DNA from: Arenimonas sp. SCN 70-307
GTDB taxonomy: Bacteria > Pseudomonadota > Gammaproteobacteria > Xanthomonadales > Xanthomonadaceae
Assembly: GCF_001724815.1 (NCBI RefSeq)
Contig: NZ_MEDO01000006.1
Span: 41,428-105,427 of the forward strand
Reading direction: 5' to 3'
Length of the DNA stretch: 64,000 bases
The position numbers and the translations under genes are program-made. Positions 22,743 to 31,678 of the stretch are shown here, one piece after another. The notes beneath the pieces were generated by a model, which had not been told where the DNA came from, did no database searches, and was given only the letters and a program-made list of their open reading frames with translations. Position 1 is the first letter of the stretch. The number at the start of each line of letters is the position of its first letter.

Positions 22743-24332
22743 ATGAGCCAAGCCCCCGCCTCCACGCCCGTCGCCCCGCGCGGCTGGGTCGTCCGCGCCC
22801 TGGACCGGGTCGAGAAGATCGGCAACAAGCTGCCCGACCCGGCCATCCTGTTCCTGCTGCTGATGGTGGCGGTGTGGGTGGTCTCCTGGTGGCTGTCGGG
22901 CGTGTCCTTCGAAGCCGTCGACCCGCGCACCGGCAACCCCATCCAGGTCAAGAACCTGCTCGAGGGCACGGCGCTGACCGCCTTCGCCTCGTCCATGGTC
23001 AACACCTTCGTCACCTTCCCGCCCCTGGGCGTGGTGCTGGTGGCGATGCTGGGCCTGGGCGTGGCCGAGCACACGGGCTTCATCTCGGCCGCGCTGCGCG
23101 CCGCGCTGTCGGTGACCCCGCGCATGCTGCTCACCCCGGCCCTGATCGGCGTGGGCATCCTGAGCCACATCGCCGTCGACGCCGGCTACGTGCTGGTGAT
23201 CCCGCTGGGCGCGGTGATCTTCTACGCCGCCGGCCGGCATCCGCTGGCGGGCATCGCCGCGGCCTTCGCCGGCGTCTCGGGCGGCTTCTCGGCCACCATG
23301 GGCATCCCCAGCAGCCTCGACCCGCTGCTCTCGGGCCTGACCCAGACCGCCGCGCACCTCACCGACCCGTCGGTGACGGTGAACCCGCTCAACAACTTCT
23401 TCTTCACCACCGCCTCGAGCGTGCTGATCATCCTGGTGGGCTGGTTCCTCACCGACCGCATTATCGAGCCGCGCCTGCGCGGCACGCCGGTGGACGGCGA
23501 CGCCTCGCAGATGCCCAAGCTCGACCCGCTGGCAGCCGGCGAGAAGAACGGCCTGGTCTGGGCCGGCGCGGCGATGGGCGTCACGGCGCTGCTGTTCCTG
23601 CTGACCCTGCTGCCCGAGGCCTCGCCCTGGCGCGCGCCGGAGGGCACGCCGCTGCTGCCCGGCCAGAGCAACCTGCTGGTGGCCCAGGCGCCGCTGATGC
23701 AGTCGATCGTGCCGCTGATCTTCATCTTCTTCCTGGTGCCGGGCGTGGTCTACGGCATGGTTTCGGGCACGGTGAAGACGCATCGCGACGTGGTACAGGG
23801 CATGGCCAAGGCGATGAGCGGCATGGGCTACTACATCGTGATGGCCTTCTTCTGCGCCCAGTTCATCTGGGCCTTCGGCCAGAGCAACCTCGGCGCGCTG
23901 ATCGCGGTGGAAGGCGCCGGTGGCCTGCGCGCGCTCGGCCTGCCGACCTCGGTGACGCTGATCGGCATCATCCTGCTCACCGCTTCGGTGAACCTCCTGA
24001 TCGGCTCGGCCTCGGCCAAGTGGGCGCTGATCAGCGCGATCATGGTGCCGATGCTGATGGAGCTGGGGGTGTCGCCCGACCTCACCCAGGCCGCCTACCG
24101 CGTGGGCGATTCCACCACCAACATCATCACCCCGCTGCTGCCCTACTTCCCGCTGATCGTGGTGTTCTGCCAGCGCTACGTGAAGTCCTCGGGCATCGGC
24201 ACGCTGCTGGCGCTGATGCTGCCGTATTCGATCACCCTGATGGTGACCTGGACGGCCTTCCTGATTGGCTACTGGGCCCTGGGCCTGCCGCTGGGGTTCG
24301 GCGCCAGCTACACCTATCCCATCGGCGGCTGA
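22743..24332 (+). CDS. AbgT-family transporter
   Basis: The 529-residue polytopic membrane protein begins MSQAPASTPVAPRGWVVRALDRVEKIGNKLPDPAILF, the family opening, and has about eleven helices and two re-entrant-like segments. Motifs include GVAEHTGFISAALRAAL, SHIAVDAGYVLVIPLGA, FSATMGIPSSLDPLLSGLTQ and GSASAKWALISAIMVPM with RVGDSTTNIITPLLPYFPL. AbgT proteins take up p-aminobenzoyl-glutamate in E. coli, but homologues (MtrF, YdaH) act as proton-driven antimetabolite exporters, so the substrate is open. ATG 22743 follows GGAG; a TAGCAT -10-like box is at 22708. A strong terminator follows the gene. Confidence 0.9.
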   Translation: MSQAPASTPVAPRGWVVRALDRVEKIGNKLPDPAILFLLLMVAVWVVSWWLSGVSFEAVDPRTGNPIQVKNLLEGTALTAFASSMVNTFVTFPPLGVVLVAMLGLGVAEHTGFISAALRAALSVTPRMLLTPALIGVGILSHIAVDAGYVLVIPLGAVIFYAAGRHPLAGIAAAFAGVSGGFSATMGIPSSLDPLLSGLTQTAAHLTDPSVTVNPLNNFFFTTASSVLIILVGWFLTDRIIEPRLRGTPVDGDASQMPKLDPLAAGEKNGLVWAGAAMGVTALLFLLTLLPEASPWRAPEGTPLLPGQSNLLVAQAPLMQSIVPLIFIFFLVPGVVYGMVSGTVKTHRDVVQGMAKAMSGMGYYIVMAFFCAQFIWAFGQSNLGALIAVEGAGGLRALGLPTSVTLIGIILLTASVNLLIGSASAKWALISAIMVPMLMELGVSPDLTQAAYRVGDSTTNIITPLLPYFPLIVVFCQRYVKSSGIGTLLALMLPYSITLMVTWTAFLIGYWALGLPLGFGASYTYPIGG

Positions 24333-24358
24333 GACGGAACCGCTCGTCGCTTGTCCCC

Positions 24359-24391
24359 AGCGCCCCGGCCCCGGCCGGGGCGCTTTCGTTT
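24359..24391 (+). terminator. Rho-independent terminator after the AbgT gene
   Basis: AGCGCCCCGG-CCCCGG-CCGGGGCGCT is a 10-bp GC-rich stem directly followed by TTCGTTT, 26 bases after the transporter stop. Confidence 0.8.
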
Positions 24392-24418
24392 GACGGGCTT
24401 GGCCCGCACCGGTTACAC
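24390..24418 (+). promoter_or_regulatory. Putative promoter of the peptide transporter genes
   Basis: TTGACG (24390-24395) and TTACAC (24413-24418) are 17 bases apart, starting within the T-tract of the preceding terminator. The -35 is good and the -10 weak. The POT gene starts 82 bases downstream. Confidence 0.4.
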
Positions 24419-24499
24419 CTTGCCGGCCCCGTGGCCGGCCCGGCGCTGGCCCGGGGGCGCAAAACCACCATAACAACGACATTCCAGGGGAGAGACCGC

Positions 24500-26068
24500 A
24501 TGAGCGGTGCCGCCAAGCAAGACCACGACTTCACGCCGCCGCCTGGTGGCGAGTTCCTCGGCCATCCCAAGGCCCTGTGGAACCTGTTCGGCACGGAGTT
24601 CTGGGAGCGCTTCATGTACTACGGCATGCGCGCCATGCTGGCGGTGCACGTGGCGGCCGCGTTTTTCGCGCACCTCGGCCCGGGCGCCGACGCGCAGGCC
24701 TCGGTCACCTACGGCGGTTTCACCTCGCTGGTCTACATGACCGGCATCCTCGGCGGCTTCGTCGCCGACCGCATCCTCGGCTACCAGCGCTCGATCATGC
24801 TCGGCGGCGTGCTGATGGCGATCGGCAGCTACATGCTGATGGCGCCCGACCTGACGACCTTCGTCATGGGCCTGGCGGTGCTGGTGGTGGGCAACGGCCT
24901 GTTCAAGCCCAACATCTCGACCATGGTCGGCAAGCTCTACGCGCCGGGCGATGCCCGCCGCGACTCGGGCTTCACCATCTTCTACATGGGCATCAACGCC
25001 GGCGCGCTGGTCGCGCCCATCGTCTGCTCGGCCTGGATCGGCGCCACCTACGGCTACCGCTGGGGCTTCTTCGCCGCCGGCACCGGCATGCTGCTGGGCC
25101 TGGTGATGTTCCAGGTGCTCAAGGCCTGGCTGGGCCGCGTCGGCACCGCGCCGGAAGGCGCCGAGGGCTATGGCCCGATGGCCAAGGTCGCCATCGGTGC
25201 GGTCCTGCTGGCCATCCCGGCCTACTTCCTGCTCGACGTGAGCTGGCAGAACGAGTTCGCCGCGCGCTTCGCCGAAGGCAGCGCGCTGGGCTGGGTGTTC
25301 GGCACCTTCGGCCTGCTGGGCCTGATCCTGGTGCTGATGCTGGTCGGCCTGGCGGCCTATTTCGTCACCAGCGGCATCCGCAGCGGCGAGCGCGTGCAGA
25401 TGCAGCGCTACATCGCGATGCTGATCCTGTTCGCGGCCAACATCCTGTTCTGGGCGCTGTTCGAGCAGGCCGGTTCGTCGCTCAACTTCCTGGCCCGCGA
25501 TTACGTGGACATGCCGACGGTGTTCGGCACCACCGTGCACTTCACCATCTTCCAGTCGGTCAACCCGGTCTTCATCATCCTGCTGGCGCCGGTGTTCGCC
25601 TGGCTGTGGGTGCGCCTGGACCGCGCCGACTGGAACCCGTCGATCCCGCGCAAGTTCGCCTTTGGCCTGGCCGGCGCCGCGCTCGGCTTCTGGGTGCTGG
25701 TGTTCGCCATCGAGCAGATGGCCACCGAGACCGGCCGCATCAGCTGGATCTGGCTGACCCTGACCTACCTGCTGCACACCATGGGCGAGCTGTGCCTGTC
25801 GCCGATCGGCCTGGCCATGGTCACCAAGCTGGCCGCGCCGCGCGAGACCGGCCTGGCCATGGGTGGCTGGTTCCTGTCGATCGCGATGGCCAACTACGTC
25901 GCCGGCCTGCTGGCGGCCGAAGCCGCCGGTGGTGGCGCCGAGGCCGGTGGTGGCCTGGCGCAGTACGCGATGGTGTTCGACCAGCTGTTCCTGCTGGGCA
26001 TCGTCATCGCCGTGCTGTTCTTCCTGGCCGCGCCGCTGATCAACAAGCTCATGCACGGCGTGAAGTAA
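24500..26068 (+). CDS. POT-family proton:oligopeptide symporter
   Basis: The 522-residue MFS protein imports di- and tripeptides with protons. The proton-coupling ExxER motif is in GTEFWERFMYYGMRA, the PTR2 signature in FYMGINAGALVAP, and GNGLFKPNISTMVGKLY is the usual helix-4/5 motif. Later conserved parts are NILFWALFEQAGSSLNF and GELCLSPIGLAMVTKLAP-like. About fourteen helices are predicted, as in bacterial DtpT. ATG 24500 is preceded by AGGGGAGA. The next gene, an MFS carrier, starts 8 bases after the stop, so they form a two-gene uptake unit. Confidence 0.94.
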   Translation: MSGAAKQDHDFTPPPGGEFLGHPKALWNLFGTEFWERFMYYGMRAMLAVHVAAAFFAHLGPGADAQASVTYGGFTSLVYMTGILGGFVADRILGYQRSIMLGGVLMAIGSYMLMAPDLTTFVMGLAVLVVGNGLFKPNISTMVGKLYAPGDARRDSGFTIFYMGINAGALVAPIVCSAWIGATYGYRWGFFAAGTGMLLGLVMFQVLKAWLGRVGTAPEGAEGYGPMAKVAIGAVLLAIPAYFLLDVSWQNEFAARFAEGSALGWVFGTFGLLGLILVLMLVGLAAYFVTSGIRSGERVQMQRYIAMLILFAANILFWALFEQAGSSLNFLARDYVDMPTVFGTTVHFTIFQSVNPVFIILLAPVFAWLWVRLDRADWNPSIPRKFAFGLAGAALGFWVLVFAIEQMATETGRISWIWLTLTYLLHTMGELCLSPIGLAMVTKLAAPRETGLAMGGWFLSIAMANYVAGLLAAEAAGGGAEAGGGLAQYAMVFDQLFLLGIVIAVLFFLAAPLINKLMHGVK

Positions 26069-26075
26069 GCCGCGC

Positions 26076-27428
26076 ATGAGCCAGGTCCCGACCGCCGTGT
26101 TGCCGCGTCCGACGCCGCTTTATCGCTGGCTGGTGCTGCTGTTCGCCAGCCTGGCGATGTTCGGCAACTACTACGTCTACGACGCGCTCAACCCGGTCGT
26201 GGACCTGCTGCGCAACCCGGAGTCGGGCCTGGGCCTGAGCTACCAGCAGATCGGCATGCTCTCGACGGCGTACACCGTCGCGGCGCTGCTGGTGCTGCTG
26301 GCCAGCGGCTACGTGATCGACCGGTTCGGCGCGCGCCGGGCCATCGTCGCCTTCGCCGCGCTGTGCGTGCTGGCGGCGGCGGTCAGCGCCTCGGCGCAGA
26401 GCTTCCCGACGCTGATGGCCGGGCGCTTCATGCTCGGCCTGGGCGCCGAGCCGCTGATCGTCGCGATCACGGCCGTGCTGGCCAAGTGGTTCAAGGGCAA
26501 GGAGCTGGGCTTCGCCTTTGGCATCAACCTGTCGATCGCGCGCCTGGGCTCGGCCTCGGCCGACTGGTCGCCGTCGTTCGCCGAGCCGCTGTATTCAAAC
26601 TGGCACGACCCGCTCTGGCTGGCCACCGGCATCATGGCGGCCGGCGTGGGCGCGGCGCTGCTGTATTTCTTCATGGAAAAGCGCGCCGAGGGCCGCTTCG
26701 ACCTGGGCGAGGCCGGCGAAACCGACCGGCTCGAGCTGCGCGGCATGTTCCGCTTCAGCCCCTCGTACTGGTACATCGTGGCGCTGTGCGTGGTGTTCTA
26801 CTCGGCGGTGTTCCCGTTCCGCAGCTTCGCCATCGACTACTTCCAGCAGGCGCACGGCCTGAGCCGCGAGGCGGCGGGCATCCTCAGCAGCCTGCTGCCT
26901 GTGGCGGCCATCATCGCCACGCCGCTGTTCGGGCTGTGGGTGGACCGCGTGGGGCGGCGCTCGCTGTTCATGGCGGTGGGTTCGCTGGTGATGCTGCCGC
27001 TGTTCCTGGCCGTCACCTACCTGCCGCCGGGGCCGACCATCAACGTGGTGATCCCGCTGATCGGCAGCGGCGAGATGCCGCTGACCCTGCTGGTGGCGAT
27101 GCTGCTCTTCGGCGGCGTGTTCTCGCTGGTGCCGGCGGTGATGTGGCCTTCGGTGGCCTACATCGTCGAGGCGCGCCGGCTGGGCGCGGCCTATGCGCTG
27201 ATGACCTTCTGCCAGCAGATCGGCTGGACGGTGGTGCCGCTGGTCGTGGGCTACCTCAACGATCGCTACCAGGCCGGCCCGCAGAACCCGGGCGGCTACG
27301 CGGCCAGCATGTGGGTCTACACCACGCTGGGCGCGCTGGGCCTGTTCTTCGCCTGGCGCCTGTGGGCCGCCGAGCGCGGCCCGGGCGGCCACGGCCTCGA
27401 AACGGTGACCACCCGCAGCAGCGGGTGA
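26076..27428 (+). CDS. MFS transporter, MFSD1-like
   Basis: The 450-residue protein has twelve predicted helices. The opening MFGNYYVYDALNPVVDLL, QIGMLSTAYTVAALLVLLASGYVIDRFGARR (motif A) and MWPSVAYIVEARRLGAAYAL resemble the MFSD1 group, whose animal member is a lysosomal dipeptide carrier. That specificity is known for the family elsewhere; here it is an inference supported only by the adjacent POT peptide transporter, 8 bases upstream. It ends 10 bases before the convergent PLP-enzyme gene. Confidence 0.75.
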   Translation: MSQVPTAVLPRPTPLYRWLVLLFASLAMFGNYYVYDALNPVVDLLRNPESGLGLSYQQIGMLSTAYTVAALLVLLASGYVIDRFGARRAIVAFAALCVLAAAVSASAQSFPTLMAGRFMLGLGAEPLIVAITAVLAKWFKGKELGFAFGINLSIARLGSASADWSPSFAEPLYSNWHDPLWLATGIMAAGVGAALLYFFMEKRAEGRFDLGEAGETDRLELRGMFRFSPSYWYIVALCVVFYSAVFPFRSFAIDYFQQAHGLSREAAGILSSLLPVAAIIATPLFGLWVDRVGRRSLFMAVGSLVMLPLFLAVTYLPPGPTINVVIPLIGSGEMPLTLLVAMLLFGGVFSLVPAVMWPSVAYIVEARRLGAAYALMTFCQQIGWTVVPLVVGYLNDRYQAGPQNPGGYAASMWVYTTLGALGLFFAWRLWAAERGPGGHGLETVTTRSSG

Positions 27429-27438
27429 TGCCTTTGCT

Positions 27439-28692
27439 TCACGGCAAATGGCGCAGGTCCGGCAAATACTTCTCCAGCGAGCCGGTGTTCACCGCCACCA
27501 CGCGTTCGCCGCGATTGAGCAGTCCGCGGTCGAGCAGCTGGGGCAGGGCGGCGAGGCAGGCGGCGCCCTCGGGCGAGATCCAGTGTCGGCGCTCGCGCCA
27601 CACCGTTGAAAGCTCGCGCGCGGTGTCGGCTTCCGACACCGCGACCGCCGCGCCGCCGCTGGCGCGGATGATCTGCAGCACGCGGAACTGGCCGACGCCC
27701 GCGGGCACGTTCAGGCCTGTGGAGATCGTGGGGCCGGTCTGGGGCAGGGCGTGGGTGTCGTCGGCGCCCTCGTCGAAGGCGCGCACCAGCGGCGTGGTCA
27801 CCTCCGACTGCACGCAGATCATGCGCGGGCGGCGTGAATCGACCAGGCCGAGGGCCTCGAGTTCGTCGAAGGCCTTCCACATGCCCAGCACGCCGGTGCC
27901 GCCGCCGGTGGGATAGACGATGGCGTCGGGCAGCGACCAGCGGGTTTCGCCCGGCGGCGGCTCGGCCAGCTCCAGGCCCAGCGTTTTCTTCCCCTCGATG
28001 CGCCAGCCCGGCTCCTGGAAGGTGGCGCAGTTGAACCAGCCCTTGGGCCAGTAATCGGCCTTCAATTTGGCGGCCGCCTCGCGGATGGTGCCTTTCACCA
28101 GCTCCAGGTGGATGCGGCCCGGGTGCAGGCGCGTCATCGCCGCCACCTGGCCCAGGATGGGCATCGGCGTGTCGTCGGGCATGGCCACCACCACGTCGAG
28201 CCCGCCGGCCAGGCCGTAGCGCACCAGCGAATCGCCGGCATTGCCCTGGGTCGGCACGGCCAGCCGCCTGAGGCCGGCGCGGCGGGCCATCGCCACCACC
28301 ATCGCCATGCCGCGGTCCTTGAAGCTTTGCGTGGGGTTGGCGCCGTAGCCGGGATGGGCGCGTCCTTCGTCCTTGAGCTGCAGGCGCAGGCCGGCGGCGC
28401 GCGCGATCGGGTGGTCGGCGTAATCGAGCAGCGGCGTGTGGCCTTCGCCCAGCGCGACGATGTGCGCGGCATCGGTCGGGTCGGTGATGTCCAGCGGCAT
28501 CAGCGCGCCGAAGCGCCACATGTCCCGGCGGCGTGGGTCGTACCAGGCGGCGCCCGGCTTCTCGCGCGCCAGGCGCTCGAGGTCGAGCACCATCTGCACC
28601 GGGCGGCCGTCGGCCGGGTCGAGGTTCATCGGTGGCTCGAGGGGGTATTCGATGCCCGAGCCGATGCCGCGCAAGCAACGCAGGTAACCCAT
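27439..28692 (-). CDS. Threonine-synthase-like PLP enzyme
   Basis: The 417-residue fold-type II PLP enzyme carries the Schiff-base lysine Lys125 in NPTQSFKDRGMAM, the phosphate-binding PTGGGTGVLGMWKAF and the asparagine-equivalent region TQGNAGDSLVRYG. The start LRCLRGIGSGIEYPLEP matches the N-terminal zinc-knuckle strand of class II threonine synthases, but the second cysteine of CxxC is lost (CLRG). Threonine synthases convert O-phosphohomoserine to threonine; homologues outside the thr operon can be threonine dehydratases, cysteate synthases or uncharacterised lyases. It lies next to tyrosine catabolism genes, 21 bases from the MarR gene on the same strand, and may be cotranscribed with it. 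Substrate unknown. Confidence 0.75.
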   Translation of the reverse strand: MGYLRCLRGIGSGIEYPLEPPMNLDPADGRPVQMVLDLERLAREKPGAAWYDPRRRDMWRFGALMPLDITDPTDAAHIVALGEGHTPLLDYADHPIARAAGLRLQLKDEGRAHPGYGANPTQSFKDRGMAMVVAMARRAGLRRLAVPTQGNAGDSLVRYGLAGGLDVVVAMPDDTPMPILGQVAAMTRLHPGRIHLELVKGTIREAAAKLKADYWPKGWFNCATFQEPGWRIEGKKTLGLELAEPPPGETRWSLPDAIVYPTGGGTGVLGMWKAFDELEALGLVDSRRPRMICVQSEVTTPLVRAFDEGADDTHALPQTGPTISTGLNVPAGVGQFRVLQIIRASGGAAVAVSEADTARELSTVWRERRHWISPEGAACLAALPQLLDRGLLNRGERVVAVNTGSLEKYLPDLRHLP

Positions 28693-28713
28693 GCCGTTTC
28701 TCCCAGTGTCCTG

Positions 28714-29166
28714 TCAGGCCCGCGTCGCCGCCTCGCGCTCTTCCATCAGGTCCAGCAGCCGGAACAGCGCCGCCCGCTGGGTCTCGTCCAGGCCCTCGAG
28801 CAGGCGGCGCTGGTAGGCCAGGGCCATCGGCGCCACGTCCTCGTAGATGGCCCGGCCAGCCGGGCTCAGGCGCAGCACCGAGCGGCGCCGGTCGTCGCCG
28901 TGGGTCTCGCGCTCGATCCGCCCGGCCGCCAGCAGCGAGGCCACGGCGCGGCTCACGGCCACCTTGTCCATGGCGGTGCGGTCGGCCACTTCCCGTGCCG
29001 AGAGGCCGTCGCGGCGGCCCAGCACGGCCAGCACCCGCCATTCGGTGATGCCCAGGCCGAAGCGGTCGGCATAGAGGCTGGCGATGTCCTGGCTGATCCG
29101 GTTCGACAGCACGGAGAGCCGGTAGGGCAGGAAGTGCTCGAGGTCGAGGATGTCCCGATCAGGCAT
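28714..29166 (-). CDS. MarR-family regulator of the tyrosine catabolic operon
   Basis: The 150-residue protein has the MarR layout: an N-terminal dimerisation helix (LPYRLSVLSNRISQDIASLYA), a winged helix (ITEWRVLAVLGRRDGLSAREVADRTAMDKVAVSRAVASLLAAG), the wing DDRRRSVLRLSPAG and a C-terminal dimer helix. It is transcribed away from hppD, and a perfect 14-bp palindrome lies between the two genes inside the hppD promoter. By analogy with HpdR/HmgR-type regulators of homogentisate pathways I infer that it represses hppD-hmgA-fah-maiA and responds to an aromatic intermediate; the ligand is not deducible. Confidence 0.88.
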   Translation of the reverse strand: MPDRDILDLEHFLPYRLSVLSNRISQDIASLYADRFGLGITEWRVLAVLGRRDGLSAREVADRTAMDKVAVSRAVASLLAAGRIERETHGDDRRRSVLRLSPAGRAIYEDVAPMALAYQRRLLEGLDETQRAALFRLLDLMEEREAATRA

Positions 29167-29180
29167 TGCGGCACCGCGAC

Positions 29181-29209
29181 TTGCAAATGGTTTCAGGTGA
29201 AACTATAAC
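29181..29209 (+). promoter_or_regulatory. hppD promoter with embedded palindromic operator
   Basis: The -35 TTGCAA (29181-29186) and -10 TATAAC (29204-29209) are exactly 17 bases apart. The spacer contains the perfect palindrome GTTTCA-GG-TGAAAC (29190-29203). A repressor bound there would block RNA polymerase. The site lies between the divergent MarR gene and hppD, whose ATG is 44 bases downstream of the -10 box. Confidence 0.72.
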
Positions 29210-29252
29210 GGACGCCTTTCCCCCTGCAAGCGGCACCCCCGGAGGACCCCCG

Positions 29253-30338
29253 ATGAGCGCGCAACCGAACCTGGGCATGCAGCCCACCACCTTCGAAAAC
29301 CCGATGGGCATCAACGGCTTCGAGTTCGTCGAGTTCGCCGCCCCGGCGGGCCGCGGCGAGTCGATGGCCGCCTACCTGCGCAACCTCGGCTTCACCGCAG
29401 TCGCCAAGCACAAGCGCCGCCCGATCACCCTGTTCCGCCAGGGCACCATCAACTTCCTGCTCAACGAGCAGGCCGATTCCTTCGCCTCCGACTTCGCGGC
29501 CCAGCACGGCCCCTCGGCCTGCGGTTTCGCGATCCGGTTCAAGAAGTCCTCGCAGCAGGTGCTCGAGCACGTGCTGGCCAACGGCGGCGAGCGCCAGGAC
29601 CACCGCGCCGAGACCCGCGCCGTGGACGCGCCGGTGATCAAGGGCATCGGCGACTGCATGCTCTACCTGATCGACGACGCCCGCGCCGACCTCTACGCCG
29701 ACTACGAGCCGCTGCCGGGCGTGGACCAGCACCCGAAGGGCTTTGGCCTGACCTTCATCGACCACCTCACCCACAACCTGTTCATGGGCAACATGCAGAA
29801 GTGGTCGGACTACTACGAGCGGCTGTTCAACTTCCGCGAGATCCGCTACTTCGACATCAAGGGCGCCAAGACCGGCCTGCTGTCGAAGGCGATGACGGCC
29901 CCGGACGGCGTGGTGCGCATCCCGCTCAACGAATCGAGCGACGAGAAGAGCCAGATCAACGAATACCTGCGCGAGTACAAGGGCGAGGGCATCCAGCACA
30001 TCGCCCTGTTCACCGACGACATCTATTCGTCGGTGGAGGCGATGCACCAGGCCGGCGTGAAGTTCCTCGACACCCCCGACACCTATTTCGAGGTGATCGA
30101 CCAGCGCATCCCCAACCACGGCGAGGACGTGGCCCGCCTGCGCAAGAACTCGATCCTGATCGACGCCGACATGGAGACCAAGCAGCGCAAGCTGCTGCAG
30201 ATCTTCACCCAGAACGCCTTCGGCCCGATCTTCTTCGAGATCATCCAGCGCAAGGGCAACGAGGGCTTCGGCGAGGGCAATTTCCAGGCCCTGTTCGAGT
30301 CCATCGAGCGCGACCAGATGCGCCGCGGCGTGCTGTAA
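29253..30338 (+). CDS. hppD: 4-hydroxyphenylpyruvate dioxygenase
   Basis: The 361-residue non-heme iron enzyme converts 4-hydroxyphenylpyruvate to homogentisate. The iron ligands are His171 (FIDHLTHN), His249 ([10 protein letters not shown]) and Glu329 ([10 protein letters not shown]), and the C-terminal gating helix [22 protein letters not shown] is present. The vicinal oxygen chelate repeats cover about 15-150 and 165-320. ATG 29253 is preceded by GGAGGA. It is the first gene of hppD-hmgA-fah-maiA and lies downstream of a regulated promoter. A hydroxymandelate synthase is unlikely given the hmgA neighbour. Confidence 0.97.
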   Translation: MSAQPNLGMQPTTFENPMGINGFEFVEFAAPAGRGESMAAYLRNLGFTAVAKHKRRPITLFRQGTINFLLNEQADSFASDFAAQHGPSACGFAIRFKKSSQQVLEHVLANGGERQDHRAETRAVDAPVIKGIGDCMLYLIDDARADLYADYEPLPGVDQHPKGFGLTFIDHLTHNLFMGNMQKWSDYYERLFNFREIRYFDIKGAKTGLLSKAMTAPDGVVRIPLNESSDEKSQINEYLREYKGEGIQHIALFTDDIYSSVEAMHQAGVKFLDTPDTYFEVIDQRIPNHGEDVARLRKNSILIDADMETKQRKLLQIFTQNAFGPIFFEIIQRKGNEGFGEGNFQALFESIERDQMRRGVL

Positions 30339-30360
30339 CCCCAAGGGGCGGAACCCGACG

Positions 30361-31653
30361 ATGAGCCTGACGTACCTGAGTGGGTTTGGGAACGAGTTCG
30401 CGACCGAGGCGCTGCCGGGGGCATTGCCCGAGGGCCGCAACTCGCCGCAGCGCTGTCCGTATGGCCTTTACAACGAGCAGATCAGCGGCACGGCGTTCAC
30501 CGCGCCGCGGCACAGCAACCGCCGCACCTGGATGTACCGCATCCGGCCGGCGGCCATGCACGGCCCGTTCTCGGAGCTGGCGCACGCCACCTTCCACAAC
30601 GACTTCGGCCACGGCCCGGTCACGCCCGACCAGCTGCGCTGGAGCCCGCTGCCGATGCCCTCGGCGCCCACCGACTGGCTCGACGGCCTCTACACCATGG
30701 CCGGCAACGGCGGCGCCGGCTGGGGCGGCCTGGGCGTGCACCTGTACGTGGCCAACAAGGACATGGACGGGCGCTACTTCTACGACGCCGACGGCGAGCT
30801 GCTGATCGTCCCGCAGCAGGGCCGCCTGCGCATCGCCACCGAGCTGGGCGTGCTGGAGGTCGGGCCGCAGGAGATCGCGCTGATCCCGCGCGGCATCCGC
30901 TTCAGCGTCTCGCTGCCCGACGGCAGCGCGCGCGGCTACGTGTGCGAGAACTTTGGCGCCATGTTCAAGCTGCCCGACCTGGGCCCGATCGGCAGCAACG
31001 GCCTGGCCAACCCGCGTGATTTCCTCACGCCGGTGGCCGCGTACGAAGACCGCGAGGGCGCCTTCGAGCTGGTGGGCAAGTTCCAGGGCAGCCTCTGGCG
31101 CGCCGACCTCGGCCACAGCCCGCTGGACGTGGTGGCCTGGCACGGCAACTATGCGCCCAGCAAATACGACCTGCGCCGCTTCAACACCATCGGCTCGATC
31201 AGCTACGACCACCCGGACCCGTCGATCTTCCTGGTGCTGCATTCGCCCAGCGACAGCGAGGGCGTGAGCAACATCGACTTCGTGATCTTCCCGCCGCGCT
31301 GGCTGGTGGCCCAGGACACCTTCCGTCCGCCGTGGTTCCACCGCAACATCGCCAGCGAGTTCATGGGCCTGGTGCACGGCGCCTACGACGCCAAGGCCGA
31401 GGGTTTCGTGCCCGGCGGCAGTTCGCTGCACAATTCCATGAGCGGCCACGGGCCGGATGCGGCCACCTTCGAGAAGGCCACCACGGCCGACCTCTCGAAG
31501 CCCGACGTCATCAAGGACACCATGGCCTTCATGTTCGAGTCGCGCAACGTCATCCGCCCCACCGCCCAGGCGCTGGCCGGCGGCCACCGCCAGCGCGACT
31601 ACCAGGCCTGCTGGCAGGGCCTGGGCAAGCATTTCGACCCGGGCAAGCGCTGA
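30361..31653 (+). CDS. hmgA: Homogentisate 1,2-dioxygenase
   Basis: The 430-residue enzyme cleaves homogentisate to 4-maleylacetoacetate. The start [20 protein letters not shown] and the motifs [19 protein letters not shown] and [16 protein letters not shown] are typical. The iron site is visible in [18 protein letters not shown] (His, Glu, His), with the catalytic histidine region [11 protein letters not shown]. Length equals the family norm (about 430-445). It lies 22 bases after hppD in the same operon. Loss of this enzyme causes brown pyomelanin in many bacteria; here the gene looks intact. Confidence 0.97.
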   Translation: MSLTYLSGFGNEFATEALPGALPEGRNSPQRCPYGLYNEQISGTAFTAPRHSNRRTWMYRIRPAAMHGPFSELAHATFHNDFGHGPVTPDQLRWSPLPMPSAPTDWLDGLYTMAGNGGAGWGGLGVHLYVANKDMDGRYFYDADGELLIVPQQGRLRIATELGVLEVGPQEIALIPRGIRFSVSLPDGSARGYVCENFGAMFKLPDLGPIGSNGLANPRDFLTPVAAYEDREGAFELVGKFQGSLWRADLGHSPLDVVAWHGNYAPSKYDLRRFNTIGSISYDHPDPSIFLVLHSPSDSEGVSNIDFVIFPPRWLVAQDTFRPPWFHRNIASEFMGLVHGAYDAKAEGFVPGGSSLHNSMSGHGPDAATFEKATTADLSKPDVIKDTMAFMFESRNVIRPTAQALAGGHRQRDYQACWQGLGKHFDPGKR

Positions 31654-31678
31654 TCGGCACGCCCCACAGGAGACACGG

